64,000 bases of DNA from an uncultured Pelagibacteraceae bacterium (GTDB lineage: Bacteria; Pseudomonadota; Alphaproteobacteria; Pelagibacterales; Pelagibacteraceae): contig CACBCE010000002.1 in the NCBI GenBank assembly GCA_902537665.1, positions 62,001 to 126,000 of the forward strand, read 5' to 3'. Below the pieces are notes generated by a model. It saw nothing but the letters and a program-made list of their open reading frames with translations. It was not told where the DNA came from and did not search any database. Shown here piece after piece: positions 9,147-17,071 of the stretch. The stretch's first letter is position 1. Each line of letters opens with the position of its first letter. The position numbers and the translations under genes were made by a program.

Positions 9147-9611
9147 ATGGGTAATCCGAAACAATCTTTTTTAGCTGGTTTATTTTCAATAATCACTATT
9201 GGGATTTTAACTTTTTTAACTTATAGAACTGAGTTCGGAATATTTTTATTAGCCTCATTTGGATCGTCAATGGTTCTACTTTATGGCTATCCCGAAAGTC
9301 CATTTGCTCAACCAAAAAACGTTTTTTTTGGTCATTTAGTTACAGCTATCGTAGGTTTACTTTTTTTACACTTTGTGCCATTACCAATCTTTTTATCAAT
9401 ACCATTAGCAGTAGGATTTGGAGTTGGGTTAATGATCTTATTAAACGTCACCCATCCACCTGCGGGTGGCAATCCCATAATAGTAATTATTGGTAGCGTT
9501 TCTTATGATTACTTGCTAAGTCCTGTAATATCTGGATCAATTATAATCGTCATTTTTGCAATAATTGTTAACAAATTTATTTTGAAAAAATCTTATCCAA
9601 TCCAAAAATAA
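9147..9611 (+). CDS. HPP-family membrane protein
   Basis: Integral inner-membrane protein of 154 residues with four to five hydrophobic helices. It contains the family signature THPPAGGNP (near residue 107) and the paired motif AQPKNVFFGH (near 57). Members of the HPP family have been linked to nitrite transport in cyanobacteria and chloroplasts; whether this one carries nitrite is not shown by the sequence. It starts 3 nt after the NifU-like gene and converges on the minus-strand ABC importer operon. Confidence 0.85.
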   Translation: MGNPKQSFLAGLFSIITIGILTFLTYRTEFGIFLLASFGSSMVLLYGYPESPFAQPKNVFFGHLVTAIVGLLFLHFVPLPIFLSIPLAVGFGVGLMILLNVTHPPAGGNPIIVIIGSVSYDYLLSPVISGSIIIVIFAIIVNKFILKKSYPIQK

Positions 9612-9615
9612 TTTT

Positions 9616-9699
9616 TTATGAAATTATAAAATTATTTTCAATAAGTAAACCTATTAATATTCCTACTATTAATGCAAAAATTAATTTTTTCTTATTCAC
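9616..9699 (-). CDS. Mini-ORF: 27-residue predicted single-helix membrane peptide at end of liv operon 1
   Basis: A short frame begins with GTG at 9699 inside the last codons of livM (overlap about 8 bp) and encodes a basic N-terminus NKKK, one hydrophobic stretch (LIFALIVGILIGLLI) and a short tail ENNFIIS before TAA at 9616-9618. The positive-inside pattern and the overlap with the preceding stop are what a small coupled membrane peptide would look like. There is no clear Shine-Dalgarno. A comparable 23-residue ORF sits at the same place after the second livM (38177-38248). Translation is unproven. Confidence 0.4.
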   Translation of the reverse strand: MNKKKLIFALIVGILIGLLIENNFIIS

Positions 9700-10762
9700 T
9701 TTTTTGAGCTGGAGATTTCACACTTTTAATACCGGATGAAGATAATTTTAATTTTAAGCTTTGCTTAAGATTCTCCCAAAGTTTAGCCATTCCTAAAGGT
9801 TCATAAATCATAAATATAATCATTAAACCACCAAATATTACCTGTTCAATCGATGAAATAATTGTAGCATCAATAGCTCCATGAAATACATTATTTCCTA
9901 TAGCATTTAAAAGTACTGGAAAAAGCAAAATAAATGCTGCGCCTATAAAAGCACCATTAATAGTTCCAAGTCCTCCGAGAATGCACATGAATAATATTTT
10001 AAAAGATAGTTTAATATCAAAAGCAACTGGTTCTAAAGATTTTAGATAACAAAACGCAAAAAGCGCTCCTGCTACACCACAATAAAATGCACTAATTGCA
10101 AATGCCTGCACTTTAGTTCTTAATAATGAAACCCCCATCGACTCTGCAGCGATATCCATGTCTCTAACTGCCATCCAATTTCTGCCTGTACTACCTCTAG
10201 CCATATTCATCGCTAGTAAAGTTAAAACTGTGGTAACAGCCAGACATACAAAATACATAGCTAACGGAGTTGTAAATGGTTTTCCTAAGATGACTATGTC
10301 CTGGGCAGTTATAATTCCTGATGAGTCGTAGTTTTTAAACCAACCAAATTTATCTATCATCCATATAATAAAAAACTGCGAAGCTAATGTTGCTACCATC
10401 AGATAAATTCCTCTTACTTTCAAACTTGGAAGACCAAACAAAATTCCAAAAGCAGCAGCAATTAAACCTGATACTATTAGTGAGCCTACGAAACCAAGAT
10501 CAGGCACACGTAAAATAAGGTTAAACATTGCAAACGCACCTGCAGCCATGAAGCCCGCAGCCCCCAAGGCTAATTGTCCCGTATAACCCATAACAATTTG
10601 TTGTCCGATTGTAGCTAAAGCCAAGCAAAGCCAAGGAATTAATATAGAGGTGTACCAATATTCTGTTGTAATAAATGATGGTATTATCAATACACTCAGA
10701 ACCATACAAACGGCTAAGTTAATTAGGTCTTTTTTTGTGTAAGTCATAAAAACTGGTTTCAT
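9692..10762 (-). CDS. livM: Branched-chain-type ABC importer, permease (LivM family)
   Basis: Inner-membrane permease of 356 residues. It contains the LivM hallmarks: GYTGQLALGAAGFMAAGAF near residue 58 (the conserved GY.G..SLG.. motif), LPSLKVRGIYLMVATLA near 112, and the EAA-like cytoplasmic loop around AVRDMDIAAESMGVSLLRTK near 197-216 that docks the ATPases. Around nine hydrophobic helices are visible. It is the last large gene of the operon binding protein-ATPase-ATPase-LivH-LivM and starts 3 nt after livH. Substrate could be branched-chain amino acids or another amide or aromatic compound; the family is broad. Confidence 0.9.
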   Translation of the reverse strand: MKPVFMTYTKKDLINLAVCMVLSVLIIPSFITTEYWYTSILIPWLCLALATIGQQIVMGYTGQLALGAAGFMAAGAFAMFNLILRVPDLGFVGSLIVSGLIAAAFGILFGLPSLKVRGIYLMVATLASQFFIIWMIDKFGWFKNYDSSGIITAQDIVILGKPFTTPLAMYFVCLAVTTVLTLLAMNMARGSTGRNWMAVRDMDIAAESMGVSLLRTKVQAFAISAFYCGVAGALFAFCYLKSLEPVAFDIKLSFKILFMCILGGLGTINGAFIGAAFILLFPVLLNAIGNNVFHGAIDATIISSIEQVIFGGLMIIFMIYEPLGMAKLWENLKQSLKLKLSSSGIKSVKSPAQKSE

Positions 10763-10765
10763 AAA

Positions 10766-11674
10766 TTAAACTCTCCTAATAATTTTTTCTCCAAATAAAC
10801 CTTCTGGTCTATATAATAAAAAGAATATTGCTAATACGTAAGGTGCCCAGCCCTCAATAGCGCCACCAAAAAACGGTCCAATGTATACTTCTAGCACCTT
10901 CTCCACTGCACCAATAATCAAACCTCCTATAATGGCTCCTGGAATAGATGAGAAACCACCTATAATTAAGACTGGCAAAGCTTTTAATGCAAGATCCACA
11001 AGGGCAAATTGAACACCAGCTCTTGCACCCCACATACATCCTGCAACTAATGCTACAACCCCCGCAGCAGACCATACTAATAACATTATATGTTTTAAAG
11101 GAATTCCAATAGAACTCGCAGCACCCGCATCATCTGCAACAGCTCTTAAACCTAATCCAATTTTTGTATACTTGAACAATAAAAACAGACCAATAATCAT
11201 GATAGCTGCAACTAATCCAGCTGTGATATCAAGAGCACTAATAAATAGTTTTAAGTTATCAGCGATCCATGGTACTGGAAAATCTCCTATACCTAAATCT
11301 AGTCTTCTTACTTCTACACCCCATGCTGCTTGAGCCAAGCCTTCTAAAACATATCCTAGACCGATTGTAGCCATTAGCACTGTGTCTTCGCTAGCATTCA
11401 TCAAAGGTCTTAAAACTAATCTTTCAGTACATAAACCAACTACCACCATTAAAAGAGCAGCTAAAATAAAAGCAAGTACGAAAGGTATGTTAAAATCTTG
11501 CATGAAACCACAAAAAGCGAGCACTGAGAAAAAAACCATAGCCCCTTGTGAGAAGTTAAACGTTGCTGAAGCTTTGAAAATTAAAACGAATCCTAAAGCA
11601 ACTAGAGAGTACATAGTACCAGCAAGCAAACCGCCAACCAAAACTTCCATGAAAAATAGTAATTCGTCAACCAT
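10766..11674 (-). CDS. livH: Branched-chain-type ABC importer, permease (LivH family)
   Basis: Inner-membrane permease of 302 residues. The N-terminal GLLAGTMYSLVALGFVLIFKAS and NFSQGAMVFF segments are the LivH signature, and GLGLRAVADDAGAASSIGIP near 170-190 is the cytoplasmic EAA-type loop. The later GGFSSIPGAIIGGLIIGAVE segment is also conserved in LivH. It lies 9 nt after the LivG-like ATPase and 3 nt before livM, pairing with that permease as the heterodimeric channel. Confidence 0.9.
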   Translation of the reverse strand: MVDELLFFMEVLVGGLLAGTMYSLVALGFVLIFKASATFNFSQGAMVFFSVLAFCGFMQDFNIPFVLAFILAALLMVVVGLCTERLVLRPLMNASEDTVLMATIGLGYVLEGLAQAAWGVEVRRLDLGIGDFPVPWIADNLKLFISALDITAGLVAAIMIIGLFLLFKYTKIGLGLRAVADDAGAASSIGIPLKHIMLLVWSAAGVVALVAGCMWGARAGVQFALVDLALKALPVLIIGGFSSIPGAIIGGLIIGAVEKVLEVYIGPFFGGAIEGWAPYVLAIFFLLYRPEGLFGEKIIRRV

Positions 11675-11683
11675 ATGTTAATC

Positions 11684-12478
11684 CTAGTGTTCTACTCCTA
11701 AATAAGCGTCTATTACTTTTTGATTTGATCTAACTTCATCAGGTGTACCATCGCCAATAACTTTACCATAATCAAGCACAACAACTCTGTCCGATATATC
11801 CATAACTACTCCCATATCGTGCTCGATAAGAACCATAGTTGTACCTAGTTCATCATTTACTTTTAAAATAAACCTACACATGTCTCTTTTTTCTTCAACG
11901 TTCATTCCTGCCATAGGCTCATCTAATAAAATTATTGTAGAGTCCGTTGCAAGTGCACGACCTAATTCAACTTTCTTTTGTAATCCATAAGGAAGTTTTC
12001 CAACTGGTGTATCTTTAATATCTTCAATCTCTAAAAAACTAATTATCTCCTCAGATCTTTCTCTATTTAATTTTTCTTCTTTTTTTACTCTAGGAAGTTG
12101 TAAGGCTACCTCAAGGAAATTTGTTTTTGTGTGAAGTTTTCTACCAACTAAAATATTATCAAGTACTGACATTCTTTTAAAAAGAGCCAAGTTTTGAAAT
12201 GTTCTAGAAAGACCCATTTGAGCCATAATATTTGGAGTTATATTGGGTATAACTTGTCCCCTAAACGAAACAGTTCCTTGTTGAGGCTTATAAATCCCAT
12301 TAATGCAATTTAACATTGAGCTTTTTCCAGCTCCATTAGGTCCAATTATTGCTCTTACTTCGTGCTCAAGCACATTAAAAGAAGTATCTGTTATTGCCTT
12401 AACACCACCAAAAGAGAGAGAAATATTATTGACCTCCAATATTGGTTTTCCTATTTTAAATTTTCTTTCGTATTCCAT
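11684..12478 (-). CDS. livG: ABC importer ATPase (LivG family)
   Basis: Cytoplasmic ATPase of 264 residues that drives the LivHM-type channel. Walker A is GPNGAGKSS near residue 47, the signature motif is the variant LPYGLQKKVELGRAL near 163 rather than LSGGQ, and Walker B is IILLDEPMAGMN followed by the H-loop IEHDM. The LPYG-type signature is seen in a subset of the branched-chain family. It sits 2 nt after the LivF gene. The short N-terminal extension (MEYERKFKIGKP) precedes the usual LEV.N beginning, and no better start is obvious. Confidence 0.9.
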   Translation of the reverse strand: MEYERKFKIGKPILEVNNISLSFGGVKAITDTSFNVLEHEVRAIIGPNGAGKSSMLNCINGIYKPQQGTVSFRGQVIPNITPNIMAQMGLSRTFQNLALFKRMSVLDNILVGRKLHTKTNFLEVALQLPRVKKEEKLNRERSEEIISFLEIEDIKDTPVGKLPYGLQKKVELGRALATDSTIILLDEPMAGMNVEEKRDMCRFILKVNDELGTTMVLIEHDMGVVMDISDRVVVLDYGKVIGDGTPDEVRSNQKVIDAYLGVEH

Positions 12479-12480
12479 GT

Positions 12481-13296
12481 TTAATTGCTTCTTTTTGTTA
12501 AGCTTTCTTCTTTAAGAACATCTCTAAAATTTTTTCTACCTTTTTTTGAAATTCCTAAATATAATTCTTTTACTTTATCGTCATTTAATAAACTTTGCGC
12601 AGTTCCATCTAGCATAACCCTTCCTGTTTCAATGATATAGCCATAATCTGAATTTTTAAGTGCAACATTGGTATTTTGTTCTGCAAGCAAAATACTAACT
12701 CCCTCTTTGGTATTTAATTCTTTTACAATATTAAAAATTTCAGCAACTAATTGAGGCGCAAGGCCCATTGTTGGCTCATCCAATAATAGCATTTTAGGTT
12801 TAGCCATCATTGCTCTTGCAACTGCTATCATTTGCTGCTCTCCGCCTGAAGTAAATGCTGCTTGACTCTTTCTTCTTTCTTTAAGTCTTATAAAATAAGT
12901 ATAAATTTTTTCTAATTCTTGGTTAATATCACCTTTAGATAATTTTCTTGAATATGCTCCTGAAATTATATTTTCCTCTACAGTAAGGTGACCAAAACAT
13001 CTTCTGCCTTCTAACACTTGGACCATTCCAAGCCCAACCATTTGTGAAGGAGTTTGTTTATCTATTGCATTTCCATCATATTCAATTGTACCATTTGTGA
13101 CTTTGCCTCTTTCTGAGGCTAACATGGTTGAAACTGCTTTCAATGTAGTGCTTTTACCTGCTCCATTTGCTCCTAATAATGCAACTACTTTTCCTTTAGG
13201 AACTTTCAAAGATACGTCGTGTAAAGCTAAAATAACATTATCATATCTGACTTCGATATTTTTTATGTCTAGAATATTTGCTGAAGTGTTACTCAT
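12481..13296 (-). CDS. livF: ABC importer ATPase (LivF family)
   Basis: Second cytoplasmic ATPase of the importer, 271 residues. Walker A is LGANGAGKSTTLK near 42, the signature is TSGGEQQMIAVARAMM near 150, Walker B is MLLLDEPTMGLAP, and the H-loop region reads LLAEQN. The motif VQVLEGRRCFGHLTVEENI is typical of LivF. A C-terminal extension of about 30 residues (SKKGRKNFRDVLKEES) goes past the usual end. It is the first transporter-machinery gene after the binding-protein gene and is separated from it by a stem-loop at 13334-13368. Confidence 0.9.
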   Translation of the reverse strand: MSNTSANILDIKNIEVRYDNVILALHDVSLKVPKGKVVALLGANGAGKSTTLKAVSTMLASERGKVTNGTIEYDGNAIDKQTPSQMVGLGMVQVLEGRRCFGHLTVEENIISGAYSRKLSKGDINQELEKIYTYFIRLKERRKSQAAFTSGGEQQMIAVARAMMAKPKMLLLDEPTMGLAPQLVAEIFNIVKELNTKEGVSILLAEQNTNVALKNSDYGYIIETGRVMLDGTAQSLLNDDKVKELYLGISKKGRKNFRDVLKEESLTKRSN

Positions 13297-13333
13297 TAAG
13301 CTTTCTTTTTATATTATTTTAAATTTTATTTAA

Positions 13334-13368
13334 AGGGGGAGTTTAAATTGTTTATATAAACTCCCCCT
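13334..13368 (-). promoter_or_regulatory. Strong stem-loop between binding-protein gene and transporter genes
   Basis: An inverted repeat of 12 bp (AGGGGGAGTTTA at 13334-13345, its complement at 13357-13368) encloses an 11-nt loop just downstream of the binding-protein stop codon. On the minus strand it is followed by an interrupted T-rich stretch, not a clean U-tract. Such hairpins after a binding-protein gene commonly give partial termination or mRNA 3' end protection, so the binding protein is made in excess of the membrane parts. The hairpin is seen; the role is inferred. Confidence 0.7.
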
Positions 13369-13398
13369 CTGACAGATATTAATTTATTTCTAAATTAA

Positions 13399-14739
13399 TT
13401 ATCCACATTTTTTCGGTGTAATGTTGTTCTCTTTAGCAAACTTAGCTGCAGATGCCTCAACAAGACCTCTAATAAATGCAGGATCACCTGGAGCTTCCCA
13501 ACCAGTCACCTGATTGAATTTAGTTCCATCCCACTGCATTACAGCAAATTTACCGGCACCTTCATGGTTTGCACATGTAATAGCGAATGGAGCTAACATT
13601 CCTCCAACTCCAAGTTCTTTAAGTCTAGCTTCAGTCATGTTAATTGCTTCATAACCGTCTCTAAACTCAGCACCAGTAACTGCTTTACCAACTTTGTTAT
13701 GCATCTTTTGAGCATTTCTTAATCCTTCAATCCACATAACTGCAGCACCTAGTCCTCTATTCCAGTAAACTGAACCAATCCTGTTTGGATCAGCTAAGTT
13801 ACCTTTTCCAGCACCATATACTTTGTCTTTGATGTCTTTAACTAATGGATATTCTCCTGGTAAAGCATTTGCGACAGCATAAGTTCCCTTAGCTGCATCA
13901 CCTGCTGGATACATATCCTCTTCGGCAGCTCCAAAAGTTACATACATCATACGATCTCTTGGGAAATTGATTCTAGCAGCATTAGTCATTGCTGTTGAAT
14001 TCATTCCAGACCCTGCTCCCCAGAAAGTAACCCAATCAGGTTTCTCTTTTCTGATTTGTAGCCACTGAGATTGTTGTTCCAGACCTGGAGGTGGGATCGA
14101 TATTTCAATCAACTCAACTCCCCAGTCATTACAAATTTTTCTCATTGCTGGTAATGGCTCTCTACCGTAAGCAGAGTCAATGTGTAAGTGAACGATTTTT
14201 TTACCTTTCATCTTATCGATTCCGCCCTCGATCTGTGCCATAAATTTTAATTTTACAGCTATTTGTGACCAGTAGTGGCTCGCAGCATTAAATACCCAAG
14301 GCCATACTCTTCCATCTGCACCGTCAGTTCTTCCATAACCATATTGAGCTAAAACAACATTGTCTTTTGCCATACGGTTAATAACTGCGTATGCTCCTGG
14401 TGTTCCCAAAGTATCAAACACAACTATTCTTTGACCATCTTTTTCAAGAAGTCTCTGATAACACTCAACTGTTTTCACAGCGTTGTACTCAGTTTCACAT
14501 TCTTGCCATGTAAGCATGACTCCATTCACTCCGCCTGTCATATTGACATAATTCATGTAGTCAATCTGAGCCCCATAATAACCAGTCCCCATTGCTGAAT
14601 AAGGTCCAACACGGCTACTAGCTACAGGAAAGTATTGAGTTTCTGCTCCAAATACTTTTTGAGGTAAAGCGAGTGAAGAAAATAAAGCTACTACTACTGT
14701 AAAAGTAGATGCTAGCCTTTTTAACATTTTTGTTAACAT
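13399..14739 (-). CDS. ABC importer periplasmic substrate-binding protein (type I fold, LivK-like)
   Basis: Periplasmic binding protein of 446 residues with an N-terminal signal peptide (about residues 1-31, ending near QKVFGA). The mature protein has the type I periplasmic-binding fold of the branched-chain family: SRVGPYSAMG near 43, DTLGTPGAY near 110 and KKIVHLHIDSAYGREPLP near 178. It is longer than classic LivK (about 370), as in the subgroup feeding aromatic or other organic substrates, so the ligand is uncertain. The ATG at 14739 has a good Shine-Dalgarno (GAGGGA, 6 nt upstream). It heads the operon with livF, livG, livH and livM. Confidence 0.9.
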   Translation of the reverse strand: MLTKMLKRLASTFTVVVALFSSLALPQKVFGAETQYFPVASSRVGPYSAMGTGYYGAQIDYMNYVNMTGGVNGVMLTWQECETEYNAVKTVECYQRLLEKDGQRIVVFDTLGTPGAYAVINRMAKDNVVLAQYGYGRTDGADGRVWPWVFNAASHYWSQIAVKLKFMAQIEGGIDKMKGKKIVHLHIDSAYGREPLPAMRKICNDWGVELIEISIPPPGLEQQSQWLQIRKEKPDWVTFWGAGSGMNSTAMTNAARINFPRDRMMYVTFGAAEEDMYPAGDAAKGTYAVANALPGEYPLVKDIKDKVYGAGKGNLADPNRIGSVYWNRGLGAAVMWIEGLRNAQKMHNKVGKAVTGAEFRDGYEAINMTEARLKELGVGGMLAPFAITCANHEGAGKFAVMQWDGTKFNQVTGWEAPGDPAFIRGLVEASAAKFAKENNITPKKCG

Positions 14740-14772
14740 TTCTATCCCTCTTAATTAAAGTTTATAAAAATA

Positions 14773-14802
14773 ATTATAAACATATGCTGTAAGTTTGTGC
14801 AA
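14773..14802 (-). promoter_or_regulatory. Putative promoter of liv operon 1
   Basis: Reading the minus strand, TTGCAC (14802-14797) and a perfect TATAAT (14778-14773) are spaced by 18 nt. The -10 box lies 33 nt upstream of the ATG at 14739, leaving room for the GAGGGA ribosome-binding site. The -35 match is only partial. Confidence 0.45.
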
Positions 14803-15202
14803 ATTTTAATCATTCCAATTCGCATTAGTTCTTTTTTAAACGATTTTTAATATATTTTTCTCAACCTCAAGATGAAATAAAACCTGGGATTGAATAAAAT
14901 AATTTTTGTTAAATTTTTTTGTTTTTTAAAAAATAGGCATACATAGATCTGTTTATCTAAAAATTGACTTGATGATTTAAGTTAATGTAGCTCACTTTAC
15001 AGCATAAAATAACTTCATATTATCCATTTAAGAATGTGTATACTTTTACTATTCAGTAAATCTTTAGCAATCATTATTTTTTAAAGATTAATTACAAATT
15101 TATTTTTTAAAAGATCTTACCCAGGTCAAAAATAATTTATTGCTTGAGATCCTAAAATAATGTTAGATGCGCTAAATAAAATATAAATGTACAGGAGAAT
15201 AA
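14803..15202. other. Longest gene-free stretch, between divergent liv operon 1 and formate dehydrogenase
   Basis: About 400 bp of AT-rich DNA without a convincing ORF, tRNA or riboswitch fold. It holds T-rich runs (14910-14935) and must contain the formate dehydrogenase promoter, but I could not pick a clear -35/-10 pair. Just before the dehydrogenase start there is a good Shine-Dalgarno AGGAGA at 15192-15198. Long spacers like this are rare in the window, so regulatory content is likely. Confidence 0.5.
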
Positions 15203-16402
15203 ATGAAGATATTATGCGTATTATATGATGATCCAAAAGGTGGAATGCCAAAATCATATGCACTTTCAGAATTACCAAAAATAGAAAAGTATCCAGATGG
15301 AATGACTTTGCCATCACCAAAAGCAAGAGACTACACTCCAGGACAATTACTAGGATGTGTATCTGGTGAACTTGGATTAAGAAAATTTTTAGAAAGTAAT
15401 GGTCACGAATTAGTAGTGACTAATAGTAAAGATGGAGATGGATGTGAAGCTGACAAACATATTGTTGATGCTGACATCGTAATTTCTCAACCGTTCTTTC
15501 CATATTATTTAACAAAAGAGAGAATTGCTAAAGCTAAAAATTTAAAAATGGCAATCACAGCAGGAATTGGTTCAGACCATGTTGATTTACAAGCAGCAAT
15601 GGATAATAAAATTGATGTTGTAGAGGTTACTTATTGTAATTCAAGATCTGTAGCTGAGCACATTGTTATGATGATTGTTTCAATGGTAAGAGATTACCAT
15701 AATCAACATAGAATTGTTAATGAAGGTGGCTGGAATATCGCTGATGCCGTTCAAAGATCATATGATGTTGAAGGTATGCACATTGGAACAGTTGCTGCAG
15801 GACGTATTGGTTTAGATGCATTAAGAAAAATGAAACCTTTTGATGTTCATTTACACTATTTTGATAGACATAAACTTCCTGACTCTGTTGAAAAAGAATT
15901 AAATCTTACATTTCATGAGTCGGTAGAGTCAATGGTGAAAGTTTGTGATGTGGTGACAATTAATTGTCCTCTTCACCCTGAAACTGAAAACTTATTTGAT
16001 GATGCAATGATAAGTAAAATGAAAAAAGGTGCTTATATTGTTAATACTGCAAGAGGTAAAATCTGTAATCGTGATGCTATTGCAAAAGCATTAAAAAGTG
16101 GTCAATTAAGTGGTTACGCTGGAGACGTTTGGTTTCCTCAACCAGCACCCAATGATCACGTGTGGAGAAGCATGCCAAATCATGGTATGACACCTCACAC
16201 TTCTGGAACATCTTTGACTGCACAATCAAGATATGCTGATGGTGTAAGGGAGATATTAGAGTGTTTCTTTGAAGGTAAAGAAATTAGAAATCAATATTTA
16301 ATTGTTAAAGATGGTCAGTTAGCTGGTATGGGTGCTCACTCATACAGTAAAGGTTCAGCTACTGGTGGATCCGAAGAAGCAGCAAAATACAAAAAAAAAT
16401 AA
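15203..16402 (+). CDS. fdh: NAD-dependent formate dehydrogenase
   Basis: Oxidises formate to CO2 with reduction of NAD+, the final energy-yielding step of one-carbon oxidation (cytosol). It is 399 residues and aligns without shift to the well-studied Pseudomonas sp. 101 enzyme: Pro97-Phe98, Ile122-Gly123, Asn146, the nucleotide loop GTVAAGRIG at 195-203, Asp221 (NAD over NADP preference), Arg284, Asp308, Gln313, His332 and Ser334-Gly335 all fall at the same numbers. The active site is therefore complete. It starts at an ATG preceded by AGGAGA, with a long upstream spacer and a hairpin just after the stop, suggesting an independent transcript. Confidence 0.96.
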   Translation: MKILCVLYDDPKGGMPKSYALSELPKIEKYPDGMTLPSPKARDYTPGQLLGCVSGELGLRKFLESNGHELVVTNSKDGDGCEADKHIVDADIVISQPFFPYYLTKERIAKAKNLKMAITAGIGSDHVDLQAAMDNKIDVVEVTYCNSRSVAEHIVMMIVSMVRDYHNQHRIVNEGGWNIADAVQRSYDVEGMHIGTVAAGRIGLDALRKMKPFDVHLHYFDRHKLPDSVEKELNLTFHESVESMVKVCDVVTINCPLHPETENLFDDAMISKMKKGAYIVNTARGKICNRDAIAKALKSGQLSGYAGDVWFPQPAPNDHVWRSMPNHGMTPHTSGTSLTAQSRYADGVREILECFFEGKEIRNQYLIVKDGQLAGMGAHSYSKGSATGGSEEAAKYKKK

Positions 16403-16418
16403 TTCAAATATAATTAAT

Positions 16419-16448
16419 AAAGGTGGCTACTTATAAGTAGCTACCTTT
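16419..16448 (+). terminator. Stem-loop after formate dehydrogenase
   Basis: A 12-bp stem with one G-U pair (AAAGGTGGCTAC, 6-nt loop, GTAGCTACCTTT) lies 16 nt past the dehydrogenase stop. The following sequence is not a T-tract, so it may be a weak terminator or a 3' end stabiliser. Confidence 0.6.
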
Positions 16449-16489
16449 AAAATCTGGACTTATCATAACGAATTTGTTTATGATAATTA

Positions 16490-17065
16490 ATGAAGTATTT
16501 TTTCATAATTTTCTTTTTTTTAATTAATATTAATTTTTCATATTCTGCTCAAAAAGATAAGGCATATTTCGCTGGGGGATGTTTTTGGTGTGTTGAGGAG
16601 TCATTTGAAAAATTAAAAGGTGTGGAAGAGGTAATTTCTGGTTATTCTGGAGGTGTTACTGAAAACCCTACATACAAAGAAGTTACGTATGGAAATACTG
16701 GTCACTTTGAAGTTGTAGAAATAATCTATGATAAAAAAGTTATTTCATTTGAAGGGTTACTAGAAAATTTTTGGGTTAATATTGATCCATTTGATGCTTA
16801 CGGTCAATTTTGTGACAAAGGATACAGTTATAGATCAGTTGCATTTTATCAAAATGATGAAGAAAAAAAATTAATAGAAAAAGACATAAAAGATTTACAA
16901 AGTAAATTTAACAAAAAAGTTGTTACCTATATTAGAAATTTTGAAAAATTTTATAAGGCAGAGGAATACCATCAAGACTTTTATAAGATTAAATTAGAAA
17001 GATATCTCAGATATAAAAAAGCATGTGGAAGAGAAGAATTGTTAAAAAGAATCTGGAGCCAATAA
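16490..17065 (+). CDS. msrA: Peptide methionine-S-sulfoxide reductase with signal peptide
   Basis: Repairs oxidised methionine in proteins. The 191-residue protein opens with a hydrophobic signal peptide (residues 1-20, ending SYSA), so unlike the common cytosolic MsrA it is probably periplasmic. The active-site motif GGCFWCVEESF puts the catalytic Cys at residue 31, and GYSGG, GHFEVVEI and EEYHQDFY are the conserved substrate and structural motifs. A possible resolving Cys is in KKACGREE near the C-terminus. It precedes selO by 6 nt, giving a small redox-repair operon. Confidence 0.94.
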   Translation: MKYFFIIFFFLININFSYSAQKDKAYFAGGCFWCVEESFEKLKGVEEVISGYSGGVTENPTYKEVTYGNTGHFEVVEIIYDKKVISFEGLLENFWVNIDPFDAYGQFCDKGYSYRSVAFYQNDEEKKLIEKDIKDLQSKFNKKVVTYIRNFEKFYKAEEYHQDFYKIKLERYLRYKKACGREELLKRIWSQ

Positions 17066-17071
17066 ATCTTT

